From CAZTLI01 sp964614375 (GTDB taxonomy: Bacteria; Chloroflexota; Anaerolineae; Aggregatilineales; Phototrophicaceae), in contig CAZTLI010000412.1 of the NCBI GenBank assembly GCA_964614375.1, forward strand, positions 1 through 5,024: DNA of 5,024 nt, written 5' to 3'. Both the position numbers and the translations under genes were made by a program. The notes under the pieces are model-generated. The model was not told where the DNA came from and searched no databases. It worked only from the letters and a program-made list of their open reading frames with translations. Shown here piece by piece: positions 1 to 5,024 of this stretch. Position 1 is the first letter of the stretch; each line of letters begins with the position of its first letter.

Positions 1-243
1 AATTGGAATAGATTGATCCGCGCGAATTTGACGAATGAGACCAAGGGCCTTGGGTTGCCGACAATCAATCAACAGCAAAATCGGCGCCGCTGCCAGATAG
101 TGCATGATGGTCTGCCCAAGCTCATTGTACATAAATTGAATAGATGAATTGTTGGATGCAGAAGAAATTTCATCAACGAGAGAATGTGGATCATCACTAA
201 TAATTGTGATAGTCAATCCCCGTTGAATATTGGAATCAGCCAT
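1..243 (-). CDS. Response-regulator receiver-like protein, N-terminal part (runs off the left edge)
   Basis: The 81 codons visible on the minus strand begin at the ATG at 243-241 and stay open to the window edge, so only the N-terminus is present. The pattern is that of a CheY-like receiver domain. There is a hydrophobic first strand ending in an acidic pair (LTITIISDD, D17-D18), then a second hydrophobic strand ending in the candidate phospho-acceptor (ILLLID, D60). After it comes QPKALGLIRQIRAD, which lines up with the usual MPxMDGxELxRxxR stretch. Spacing from D60 to P64 and G68 matches the family, but the usual Met and Asp of that loop are Gln and Leu, so the domain is divergent. The conserved Thr/Ser and Lys of later strands, and any output domain, lie outside the window. 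Phosphorylation by a histidine kinase is inferred. The start has no close ribosome binding site: AAGAGGG lies about 18 bases upstream. A pseudo-receiver is the main alternative. Confidence 0.6.
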   Translation of the reverse strand, partial: MADSNIQRGLTITIISDDPHSLVDEISSASNNSSIQFMYNELGQTIMHYLAAAPILLLIDCRQPKALGLIRQIRADQSIPI

Positions 244-274
244 ATAAACACATCGTCTATTAACCCTCTTACAT

Positions 275-280
275 ATTATA
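275..280 (-). promoter_or_regulatory. Possible -10 box for the receiver-like gene
   Basis: A perfect TATAAT lies on the minus strand 31 bases before the ATG at 243. No recognisable -35 hexamer is found at 16-19 bp spacing; that position instead falls within an imperfect inverted repeat (288-307). The 101-bp gap 244-344 contains nothing else that I can support. Confidence 0.35.
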
Positions 281-287
281 AGCGGCT

Positions 288-307
288 TTTACGATGCGAA
301 TCATAAA
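288..307. repeat. Imperfect inverted repeat in the gap between uppP and the receiver-like gene
   Basis: Arms TTTACGAT (288-295) and ATCATAAA (300-307) are separated by GCGA. They form an 8-bp stem with a single mismatch, which becomes a U-G wobble in RNA read from the minus strand. No T-run follows on the minus strand, so it is a poor intrinsic terminator for uppP. It covers the expected -35 position of the receiver-like gene, so an operator role is equally possible. Confidence 0.35.
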
Positions 308-344
308 CGTTACTCGATATTACGCGAATACAAGTCCAGATGAC

Positions 345-1157
345 CTACAAGAACCCAATCGCAATCAACAGCAAAATCAACCCGCCGGCAATGATTCGAT
401 AGTATCCAAATGGTACAAAACTGTTGCGCGAGACATAGTTTAATAACCAGCGAATAGCCAGCCACGCCACAACACCCGAAATCACAGCACCCAACAGCAA
501 ATTGATTAACTCATTGCTATCAATCTCATCGAGACTGGTCAGCAATTCAAAAACTGTTGCCCCACCTAAAACCGGAATCGCTAAATAAAAGGAAAAACGG
601 GTCGCTACGGTGCGATTCATACCCACAAACAACCCGCCAATAATCGACGCACCAGAACGCGACACACCCGGAATCAGCGCGATTGTTTGTGCTAATCCAA
701 CACCAATCGCCTGGCGGATACTTATCCCTTCCAGTTCAGTTGTTTGCGCTTCCGCTTGCTCACCGGCATGGCGCCGTTCGACCACCAGAAAGATGATACC
801 CCCGATAATTAACGAAATTGCAACCGTTGAAGGGGTGAACAAATTGGTCTTGATCCAATCCCGCAGCAAAAAACCAGATACCGCCGCGGGAATAGAGCCG
901 ATAATAATCGCTAGCCAGAACCGTTGGACACCTTTATCGCGGCCCACGTTTCGGATTTGATACCAGATGTCGCCCCAGAAATAGAAAACGACGGCAACCA
1001 CCGCGCCGATCTGGATGAAAATCTCAAATGTGCCACTGGTCGTATTGAAATCCAGAAAGGCAGCAGCGACGATTAAATGACCCGTTGAAGAAATAGGTAA
1101 AAATTCGGTGATTCCTTCAACGATACCGAGAATGACGACTTTCAACCAATCTGCCAA
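345..1157 (-). CDS. uppP: Undecaprenyl-diphosphate phosphatase (UppP/BacA family)
   Basis: This integral membrane enzyme removes one phosphate from undecaprenyl diphosphate, regenerating the lipid carrier for peptidoglycan and other envelope polymers; overexpression of family members gives bacitracin resistance. Both signature regions are present. Residues 14-27 contain EGITEF (the ExxxE motif, E14 and E18) followed by PISSTGH with H27. Residues 163-169 are PGVSRSG, with the catalytic-site arginine R167. Several hydrophobic segments span the chain. The longest ORF begins at 1217 but would overlap crcB by 50 bases. The TTG at 1157-1155 is preferred because AAAGGGGG lies four bases before it and the resulting 270 residues match the usual family length and N-terminus (MADWLKVVILGIVEGITEFLP in outline). 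It lies 10 bp after the crcB stop and is probably co-transcribed with crcB. Family identity is secure; the start is likely. Confidence 0.95.
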   Translation of the reverse strand: MADWLKVVILGIVEGITEFLPISSTGHLIVAAAFLDFNTTSGTFEIFIQIGAVVAVVFYFWGDIWYQIRNVGRDKGVQRFWLAIIIGSIPAAVSGFLLRDWIKTNLFTPSTVAISLIIGGIIFLVVERRHAGEQAEAQTTELEGISIRQAIGVGLAQTIALIPGVSRSGASIIGGLFVGMNRTVATRFSFYLAIPVLGGATVFELLTSLDEIDSNELINLLLGAVISGVVAWLAIRWLLNYVSRNSFVPFGYYRIIAGGLILLLIAIGFL

Positions 1158-1161
1158 GACG

Positions 1162-1169
1162 CCCCCTTT
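1162..1169 (-). promoter_or_regulatory. Ribosome binding site deciding the uppP start
   Basis: AAAGGGGG on the minus strand partly overlaps the crcB TAA stop (1170-1168) and ends four bases before the TTG at 1157. No ATG or GTG is suitably placed nearby, so this site supports a TTG start and suggests translational coupling with crcB. Confidence 0.65.
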
Positions 1170-1566
1170 ATGCAGAAGCCCACAAGCGCTGACCCAAAGC
1201 CAGCGCCAATAATACACCCGCTAAACACAATAAATTGGTCAACACAATATTGCCGATACCGGCTGCCCACTCACCCCGTTGGAATAAGCCAATGCTTTCA
1301 GTAGCGAATGTCGAGAATGTCGTGTACGCCCCGAAAAATCCCGTCCCGACTAGCAAGCGTGTATTGAGCGAGAAGTCTGTGCGATGTAATGACCAGACGA
1401 CAAATAGCGCCAGCAAAAATGAACCCGTAATATTGACAAAGAGTGTGCCAACAGGCAGGGTAAGATTGAATAATCCTGTGAACCAGCGGGAGATTTGATT
1501 TGCTAAAAGGTAGCGGGCGATCGCGCCAAAAAATCCACCAATACCCACAAATAGCAGTGCAGCCAT
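1168..1566 (-). CDS. crcB: Fluoride channel CrcB/Fluc
   Basis: This is a small four-helix membrane protein of the Fluc family. These proteins assemble as antiparallel dimers and let fluoride leave the cell, keeping cytoplasmic fluoride low. The family motifs are all visible in 132 residues: GGFFGAIARY (10-19, with R18), GTLFVNITGSF (40-50, with the pore asparagine N45), and GTGFFGAYTTFSTF (74-87), where F84 and F87 correspond to the phenylalanine box lining the pore. Hydrophobic segments fall at about 2-22, 36-58, 69-92 and 103-126. The longest ORF extends to 1641, but its extra N-terminus is not family-like and contains the promoter at 1613-1641. The ATG at 1566 gives the usual length. The in-frame GTG at 1575 is an alternative, and neither has a strong ribosome binding site. 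It is the first gene of a unit with uppP. I see no fluoride riboswitch in the short leader. Confidence 0.95.
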   Translation of the reverse strand: MAALLFVGIGGFFGAIARYLLANQISRWFTGLFNLTLPVGTLFVNITGSFLLALFVVWSLHRTDFSLNTRLLVGTGFFGAYTTFSTFATESIGLFQRGEWAAGIGNIVLTNLLCLAGVLLALALGQRLWASA

Positions 1567-1612
1567 GTAGTTCACACAATCCAGCAGGGAGAGAGGTATG
1601 TAAAACGTCCAC

Positions 1613-1641
1613 ATCATAGGCCAACGGTTGTAACCTGTCAA
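1613..1641 (-). promoter_or_regulatory. Sigma-70-type promoter for crcB-uppP
   Basis: On the minus strand, TTGACA (complement of 1636-1641) and TATGAT (complement of 1613-1618) are separated by exactly 17 bp. The -35 box is perfect and the -10 box has one mismatch from consensus. Transcription would begin near 1605, leaving a leader of roughly 40 bases before the ATG at 1566. This placement excludes an upstream start for crcB. Confidence 0.75.
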
Positions 1642-1647
1642 CCTGTC
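1626..1647. repeat. Tandem 8-bp repeat with dyad symmetry over the crcB -35 region
   Basis: AACCTGTC occurs twice in direct succession (1632-1639 and 1640-1647). GGTTG (1626-1630) is inverted with respect to CAACC (1639-1643), and GGTTGTAACC (1626-1635) is itself an inverted repeat with a 2-bp centre. The cluster covers the -35 box and part of the spacer of the crcB promoter, where a regulator would be expected to bind. Binding is inferred; the repeats are directly visible. Confidence 0.5.
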
Positions 1648-1707
1648 CTATCGAACAGCCAATCGACCCCAATGGTACGTACACCGATACCCGGTTTTGT
1701 GGCACAC

Positions 1708-1713
1708 TATAAT
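1708..1713 (+). promoter_or_regulatory. Probable -10 box for the MFS transporter operon
   Basis: A perfect TATAAT lies 27 bases before the ATG at 1741. No good -35 hexamer is found at 16-18 bp, so the promoter may be weak or activator-dependent. An 8-bp perfect palindrome GTACGTAC (1675-1682) sits just upstream. The box lies within the N-terminal extension of the longest ORF (from 1672), which argues against that longer start. Confidence 0.5.
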
Positions 1714-1740
1714 CGCGCTCCAACTTCAACGAGGGCATCC

Positions 1741-3006
1741 ATGTTGGGATACATCACTCTACTGCGAGACAATCGCGATTTTGCCCGATTGTGGCTCGCA
1801 CAAGTTATCAGTTTGTTGGGCGATTGGTTCAATACCATCGTGTTGTCGGCATTGGTTGTCCGCTATACGGACGGCACCGGTTACGAAGGCATTGCGCTGA
1901 GCGGCTACTTGATGGCACGCCTAATTCCCCCACTTCTTGTCAGCCCTTTTGCCGGCGTCCTCGTAGACCGCTTCAATCGGAAAATATTACTCATTGCCAG
2001 TGATATTTTGCGGGCGATAGTCGTGATTTTGCTGCTATTCGCACTCCATCCCGATAGATTCTGGCTGATTTATGTGCTCACAATCATCCAATTCATGCTA
2101 TCCGCCGTGTTTGAACCAGGTCGGAATGCCCTTATGCCAAACTTACTTGAACAAAAAGACCTCGTACAAGCCAACACACTCACCAGTGTTACGTGGTCGG
2201 TGATGCTGGCAATCGGCGCGATTATCGGCGGTGTGATCGCGTCCATATTTGGCATTTCGGCGGCTTTAGTGATAGACGCGGGCACATTCCTAATTTCCGC
2301 GCTGCTGATTTACTACATCAGGCCACGCGAACGGCGTAAAGACACCTCACAAGAAAGTCCAGAACCCGATACCAGCTTTCGTGATGGGTTGCGCTATTTC
2401 TTCCGTAATCCAGCCACTGCCGCTGCGATTCTGGTGAAAGCCGGATTGAGCATCGGCAGTGTAGACGCGGTGCTGATTATCTATGGCACGCGCTTGTTCG
2501 TATTGGGTATAGATGGCACGACTTCAATGGCAATTTTGTGGAGTGCGTTTGGTGTTGGCGCCATTTTAGGGCCAATTGTGCTTAATCGCTTTAGTGATGG
2601 TTCGGTGCGCGTCCTGCGACGCCTGGTAATTGTCGGGTTTGTCTGGGTGACACTGGGCTGGTTTTTCTTCGGCGCTGCCCCTACGTTGGAATTGGCGGTG
2701 TTGGCGCTCATTGTTCGGGCGATGGGTGGCTCGGTCAATTGGACGTATAGCTCCGTCATTATTCAGAAATCAGTACCCGATCACTATCTAGGGCGGATGT
2801 TTTCGCTAGATTTCGCTGGATTTCAATTATTGCAGGGCACAAGTGTGTTGGTTGTCGGGATACTAATTGATACAATCGGCGCGGAGAATGTACGACAGGT
2901 TGTCATGTATATAGGCATCGCCAGCTTTGTCCCTCTGTTACTCTGGATATGGGCAATCATGACGCTGGAACGGCGCGAGACTATACCTGCCATCGGCGGA
3001 GATTGA
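1741..3006 (+). CDS. MFS transporter, MFS_3 / enterobactin-exporter-like group
   Basis: This is a 421-residue inner-membrane carrier, probably a proton-driven exporter of small molecules; the substrate cannot be told from sequence. Hydrophobic segments are spaced as in a 12-helix major facilitator. Loop 2-3 carries motif A as GVLVDRFNRK (72-81, with D76, R77, R80 and K81). PGRNALMPNLLEQKDLVQAN (126-145) and SVPDHYLGRMFS (344-355) resemble conserved stretches of the MFS_3 group. A hydrophilic central loop (about 194-215, rich in Arg, Glu, Ser and Pro) separates the halves. The ORF is open from 1672, but the ATG at 1741 is chosen: GAGGG (1731-1735) lies five bases before it, TATAAT is at 1708, and the protein then starts with the usual LLRDNRDFARLWLAQ-type N-terminus. 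It is divergent from crcB and one base from the next gene. Confidence 0.9.
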   Translation: MLGYITLLRDNRDFARLWLAQVISLLGDWFNTIVLSALVVRYTDGTGYEGIALSGYLMARLIPPLLVSPFAGVLVDRFNRKILLIASDILRAIVVILLLFALHPDRFWLIYVLTIIQFMLSAVFEPGRNALMPNLLEQKDLVQANTLTSVTWSVMLAIGAIIGGVIASIFGISAALVIDAGTFLISALLIYYIRPRERRKDTSQESPEPDTSFRDGLRYFFRNPATAAAILVKAGLSIGSVDAVLIIYGTRLFVLGIDGTTSMAILWSAFGVGAILGPIVLNRFSDGSVRVLRRLVIVGFVWVTLGWFFFGAAPTLELAVLALIVRAMGGSVNWTYSSVIIQKSVPDHYLGRMFSLDFAGFQLLQGTSVLVVGILIDTIGAENVRQVVMYIGIASFVPLLLWIWAIMTLERRETIPAIGGD

Positions 3007-3007
3007 T

Positions 3008-3715
3008 ATGCAGACATTTCAATACCACGAGGCGATACTCCATACCTTTCCATCTACGGTGGGCGGAGTCATCTTCGCCCAGGCCATGACCAACAGCCGG
3101 TCATCCGACAAACTCCAGTCTGCCTTTTTAGACGAACAACGCGCGACGCTCGAACGAATTGGCAGCACCCCGCTGAGTGACCTCGCCGCATTAAGCGCAT
3201 GGCGATCCACATTTAGGCGCTTCAATGTCGAACCCACGAAGTATCGCTGTTCTGCTGAAGCCTTGCTGCGGCGCCTGACCAAAAAAGGAGACATTCCCTC
3301 GATTAATACGCTGGTCGATCTAGGCAATCTGGTGAGCATCCGTTACGCGCTGCCACTGGCGGTCTTTGATACACAGGCACTGACCGGAACAGTCACCGTT
3401 CACTTTGCAGCTGGCACAGAGCGATATACGGGACTCGGTGATGAAGAGACGATTCATCCCGACGTGGGCGAAGTTGTCTTTAGTGACGAGACAGGGCTGG
3501 TGATTGCGCGCCGTTGGTGCTGGCGACAAAGTGCCGAAAGTGCCGCAACCGCCGATACGACCCACGCCATTATCACCGTGGAAGCACAGCACGCCGATAG
3601 TCGTCACGATGTGGAAAATGCAGTAGCAGATTTGTTGGACTTGTTGAATAGCTACGCCGGAGGGACATATTCCAGTGTTATATTGGATGCGGACAATCCG
3701 GCGTTCGGTGGCTAA
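3008..3715 (+). CDS. Stand-alone B3/B4 tRNA-synthetase-like domain protein
   Basis: This 235-residue soluble protein resembles the B3/B4 domain of the bacterial phenylalanyl-tRNA synthetase beta chain, where that module edits mischarged tRNA. Free-standing relatives (COG3382-like) have no settled role. Recognition rests on the central stretch 70-121: RRFNVEPTKYRCSAEAL, then RRLTKKGDIPSINTLVD, then SIRYALPLAVFD. It is supported by GEVVFSDETGLVIARRWCWRQS (154-175) and a C-terminal helix (about 200-216) before a GG-containing end. No catalytic synthetase domain or membrane segment is visible. The start is clear: GGAG (2998-3001) lies six bases before the ATG, and the ATG follows the transporter TGA by one base, suggesting translational coupling. 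By analogy it may clear mischarged tRNA or bind an amino-acid-like ligand; both are inference. Confidence 0.8.
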   Translation: MQTFQYHEAILHTFPSTVGGVIFAQAMTNSRSSDKLQSAFLDEQRATLERIGSTPLSDLAALSAWRSTFRRFNVEPTKYRCSAEALLRRLTKKGDIPSINTLVDLGNLVSIRYALPLAVFDTQALTGTVTVHFAAGTERYTGLGDEETIHPDVGEVVFSDETGLVIARRWCWRQSAESAATADTTHAIITVEAQHADSRHDVENAVADLLDLLNSYAGGTYSSVILDADNPAFGG

Positions 3716-3723
3716 GCAAAAAC

Positions 3724-3729
3724 AAAGGA
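3724..3729 (+). promoter_or_regulatory. Ribosome binding site deciding the hydratase start
   Basis: AAAGGA lies seven bases before the ATG at 3737 and only four before the adjoining in-frame TTG at 3734. The ATG is therefore preferred. The 21-bp gap after the B3/B4 gene holds nothing else. Confidence 0.7.
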
Positions 3730-3736
3730 TAGATTG

Positions 3737-4612
3737 ATGTTTACAGATACGCCCTCAATTGATTTAGAACAGGTTCTGGGTTACGAATTTGAACCTTATA
3801 TAAAACACTACACACCGCGCGATGTGAGCCTGTATGGGTTGGGCATTGGGCTGGCACAAGACCCGATGGACAGAGACGAACTGCGCTTTGTTTATGAACA
3901 GCATCCCGAAGGCTTGCAAGTCTTTCCGACCATGCCCGTGACCTTTCCGGCTTTTGGTATCATCAAGGTGCCGGGACTGGTTTACAACCCGATGATGCTG
4001 CTACATGGCGAACAATTTCTTGAAATCAAAAAACCGCTGGCGACAGAGGCCACCATTACGAGCAAAGCCAGAGTCTCCCATGTATATGACAAGGGCAAAG
4101 GTGTCATCCTCATTATGGACACCATTTGCACCGATGAGCACGGCGATGAAGTGTCCCACAATCAATCATCTGTCTACATTCGCGGATTGGGTTCGTTCGG
4201 TGGCGATAGAGGGCCATCTGGCACAATCAATGAACCGCCTGAACGTCCACCCGATGCTGTAATCGAAGGTGTGACTACCCCGAATCAAGCCCTGATATAT
4301 CGACTGTCAGGCGATTACAATCCGCTGCACGCCGACCCGGAGATGGCAGCTATAGGCCAATTTCCGCGTCCGATATTGCATGGATTGTGCTTCTTTGGGA
4401 TTGGGGCGCGGGCTGTACTCAAACAATTTGCAGATAATGACCCGGCGCGTTTCAAAAACATCAAAGTGCGGTTCGCGCGGCATGTCTTCCCCGGAGAGAC
4501 TATCGCCACCGAGATGTGGCAAGAAAGCGCCACCCGCATCGTCTTCCGCAGTAAAGTGGTCGAGCGTGATGAATATTGCCTGACCAACGCCGCAGTCGAA
4601 TTCCATCCATAA
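3737..4612 (+). CDS. MaoC-like (R)-specific enoyl-CoA hydratase, double-hotdog hydratase-2 type
   Basis: This 291-residue protein is predicted to hydrate trans-2-enoyl-CoA to (R)-3-hydroxyacyl-CoA, as in the hydratase-2 part of eukaryotic multifunctional enzyme type 2. Two hotdog units are inferred. The N-terminal unit (about 10-150, with LEIKKPL and VYDKGKGVILIMDT) shows no catalytic motif and presumably helps bind acyl-CoA. The C-terminal unit (about 170-290) carries the hydratase-2 signature YRLSGDYNPLHADP, with catalytic D193 and H198 and conserved N195, followed by PRPILHGLCFFG (210-221). The length agrees with stand-alone family members; no dehydrogenase or sterol-carrier domain is fused. 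The product could feed beta-oxidation or polyhydroxyalkanoate synthesis, but no such gene is in the window. It is the last gene of the MFS-B3/B4 unit and is followed by a hairpin terminator. A MaoC protein acting on other acyl-CoA thioesters is the alternative. Confidence 0.92.
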   Translation: MFTDTPSIDLEQVLGYEFEPYIKHYTPRDVSLYGLGIGLAQDPMDRDELRFVYEQHPEGLQVFPTMPVTFPAFGIIKVPGLVYNPMMLLHGEQFLEIKKPLATEATITSKARVSHVYDKGKGVILIMDTICTDEHGDEVSHNQSSVYIRGLGSFGGDRGPSGTINEPPERPPDAVIEGVTTPNQALIYRLSGDYNPLHADPEMAAIGQFPRPILHGLCFFGIGARAVLKQFADNDPARFKNIKVRFARHVFPGETIATEMWQESATRIVFRSKVVERDEYCLTNAAVEFHP

Positions 4613-4623
4613 TCACGCAACAA

Positions 4624-4657
4624 AAAAGCCAGCGGACGATTGTATCTGCTGGCTTTT
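4624..4657. terminator. Bidirectional intrinsic terminator
   Basis: AAAAGCCAGC (4624-4633) pairs with GCTGGCTTTT (4648-4657) in a perfect 10-bp stem with a 14-base loop. The A-run on one side and T-run on the other allow it to work in both directions. It lies between the hydratase stop (4612) and the convergent SET-gene stop (4677), 11 and 19 bases away respectively. Confidence 0.8.
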
Positions 4658-4676
4658 AGTTCCATTGGGCAATCAG

Positions 4677-5024
4677 TCACCCGCCCGCAAGCAAAATCGC
4701 CTGAAGCGTATGACGCGGCAAATGGTCACCGTATTCAGCTTGCCACGATGGGATGAGATAGTCGCGATTGGTGATAATCCCACGACATTTGGGCGAACCA
4801 CAAGAACATTCCATCTGAAAATCGACGACAATTTCAGTCATAGCGTAGTCATAGGTCACTTCCTCGCCCGGTTGAATATCTCGACGGGCAATCACCGTAT
4901 CGTCATCAAGCCACCACGTATTGGGATCACAGGAGTGATTCATGAAGCGTTCAGACCCTTGCTCACAAACATAGTGTGTCTCACTGCACTGGTAGGCATA
5001 ATGCAGCAGTTCGTCCTGCTCTTC
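4677..5024 (-). CDS. SET-domain protein (putative protein-lysine methyltransferase), C-terminal part
   Basis: The reading frame enters from the right edge and ends at TGA (4679-4677); 115 residues are visible. The ATG at 4943 is internal, since the frame continues upstream without a stop and that codon lies inside the SET motif. The sequence contains the SET core FMNHSCDPNT (residues 27-36 of the visible part), then ARRDIQPGEEVTYDYA with the active-site tyrosine, and a post-SET zinc motif CSCGSPKC (C-x-C-x4-C), which with the Cys of NHSC would bind one zinc. SET enzymes transfer methyl groups from S-adenosylmethionine to lysine side chains. Bacterial members exist but their targets are mostly unknown. 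The family match is strong although the N-terminal cofactor-binding part is outside the window. A short tail (about 25 residues) follows the zinc motif. It converges on the hydratase gene across a shared terminator. Confidence 0.9.
   Translation of the reverse strand, partial: EEQDELLHYAYQCSETHYVCEQGSERFMNHSCDPNTWWLDDDTVIARRDIQPGEEVTYDYAMTEIVVDFQMECSCGSPKCRGIITNRDYLIPSWQAEYGDHLPRHTLQAILLAGG

Noticed and set aside
1675..1682. GTACGTAC palindrome as an operator for the MFS gene
   Set aside because: An 8-bp palindrome of this simple kind is expected by chance, and its flanks do not extend the symmetry.
1298..1738. 146-residue minus-strand ORF overlapping crcB
   Set aside because: It is out of frame with the clearly conserved crcB, has no family-like motifs, and runs through the divergent promoter region.
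1567..1740. Fluoride riboswitch upstream of crcB
   Set aside because: The leader after the mapped promoter is only about 40 bases, and I could not match the conserved elements of the crcB motif on the minus strand.
3019..3607. Minus-strand ORFs opposite the B3/B4 gene
   Set aside because: They are antisense shadows of a gene with recognisable motifs and have no recognisable content of their own.
4307..4680. Minus-strand ORFs opposite the hydratase 3' end
   Set aside because: They lie antisense to the catalytic hydratase-2 motif, and one would read through the terminator hairpin; no protein family features.
4677..4943. Complete 88-residue SET protein starting at the ATG at 4943
   Set aside because: The frame is open to the window edge and the ATG lies within the conserved FMNHSC motif, so it is an internal methionine of a larger protein.

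Overview
The window looks like ordinary chromosomal DNA of a free-living bacterium with intermediate GC content. It is tightly packed, with seven protein genes (two cut by the window edges), short gaps, and no tRNA, rRNA, CRISPR array, transposase or phage gene that I can see. The mix of a bacterial SET-domain protein, a stand-alone B3/B4 domain protein, a MaoC-type double-hotdog hydratase and an MFS_3-type exporter would suit a member of Chloroflexota (Anaerolineae-like). That assignment is a guess from gene style and is not demonstrated by any marker gene.

Left part, minus strand. The 5' portion of a response-regulator-like gene runs off the left edge (1-243). A separate leftward transcription unit contains crcB (fluoride channel, 1168-1566) followed 10 bp later by uppP (undecaprenyl-diphosphate phosphatase, 345-1157). 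A consensus-like promoter (TTGACA, 17-bp spacer, TATGAT) lies just upstream of crcB, inside the region that a longest-ORF annotation would call coding. Its -35 box sits in a tandem 8-bp repeat with further dyad symmetry, which could be an operator.

Middle, plus strand. Transcribed divergently from crcB is a three-gene unit: an MFS transporter (1741-3006), a stand-alone B3/B4 tRNA-synthetase-like domain protein (3008-3715, start one base after the transporter stop) and a MaoC/hydratase-2 enoyl-CoA hydratase (3737-4612). Each gene has a good ribosome binding site. The tight spacing indicates co-transcription, but the three functions do not form an obvious pathway.

Right part. A 10-bp hairpin with A and T flanks (4624-4657) ends the plus-strand unit and probably also the convergent minus-strand SET-domain gene (4677 to the right edge).

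Three starts are corrected here against the longest ORFs: uppP uses TTG at 1157, crcB starts at about 1566, and the MFS gene starts at 1741. I found no convincing sign of an undescribed system. The items most worth a second look are the MFS-B3/B4-hydratase cluster, the structured crcB promoter, and the bacterial SET protein.
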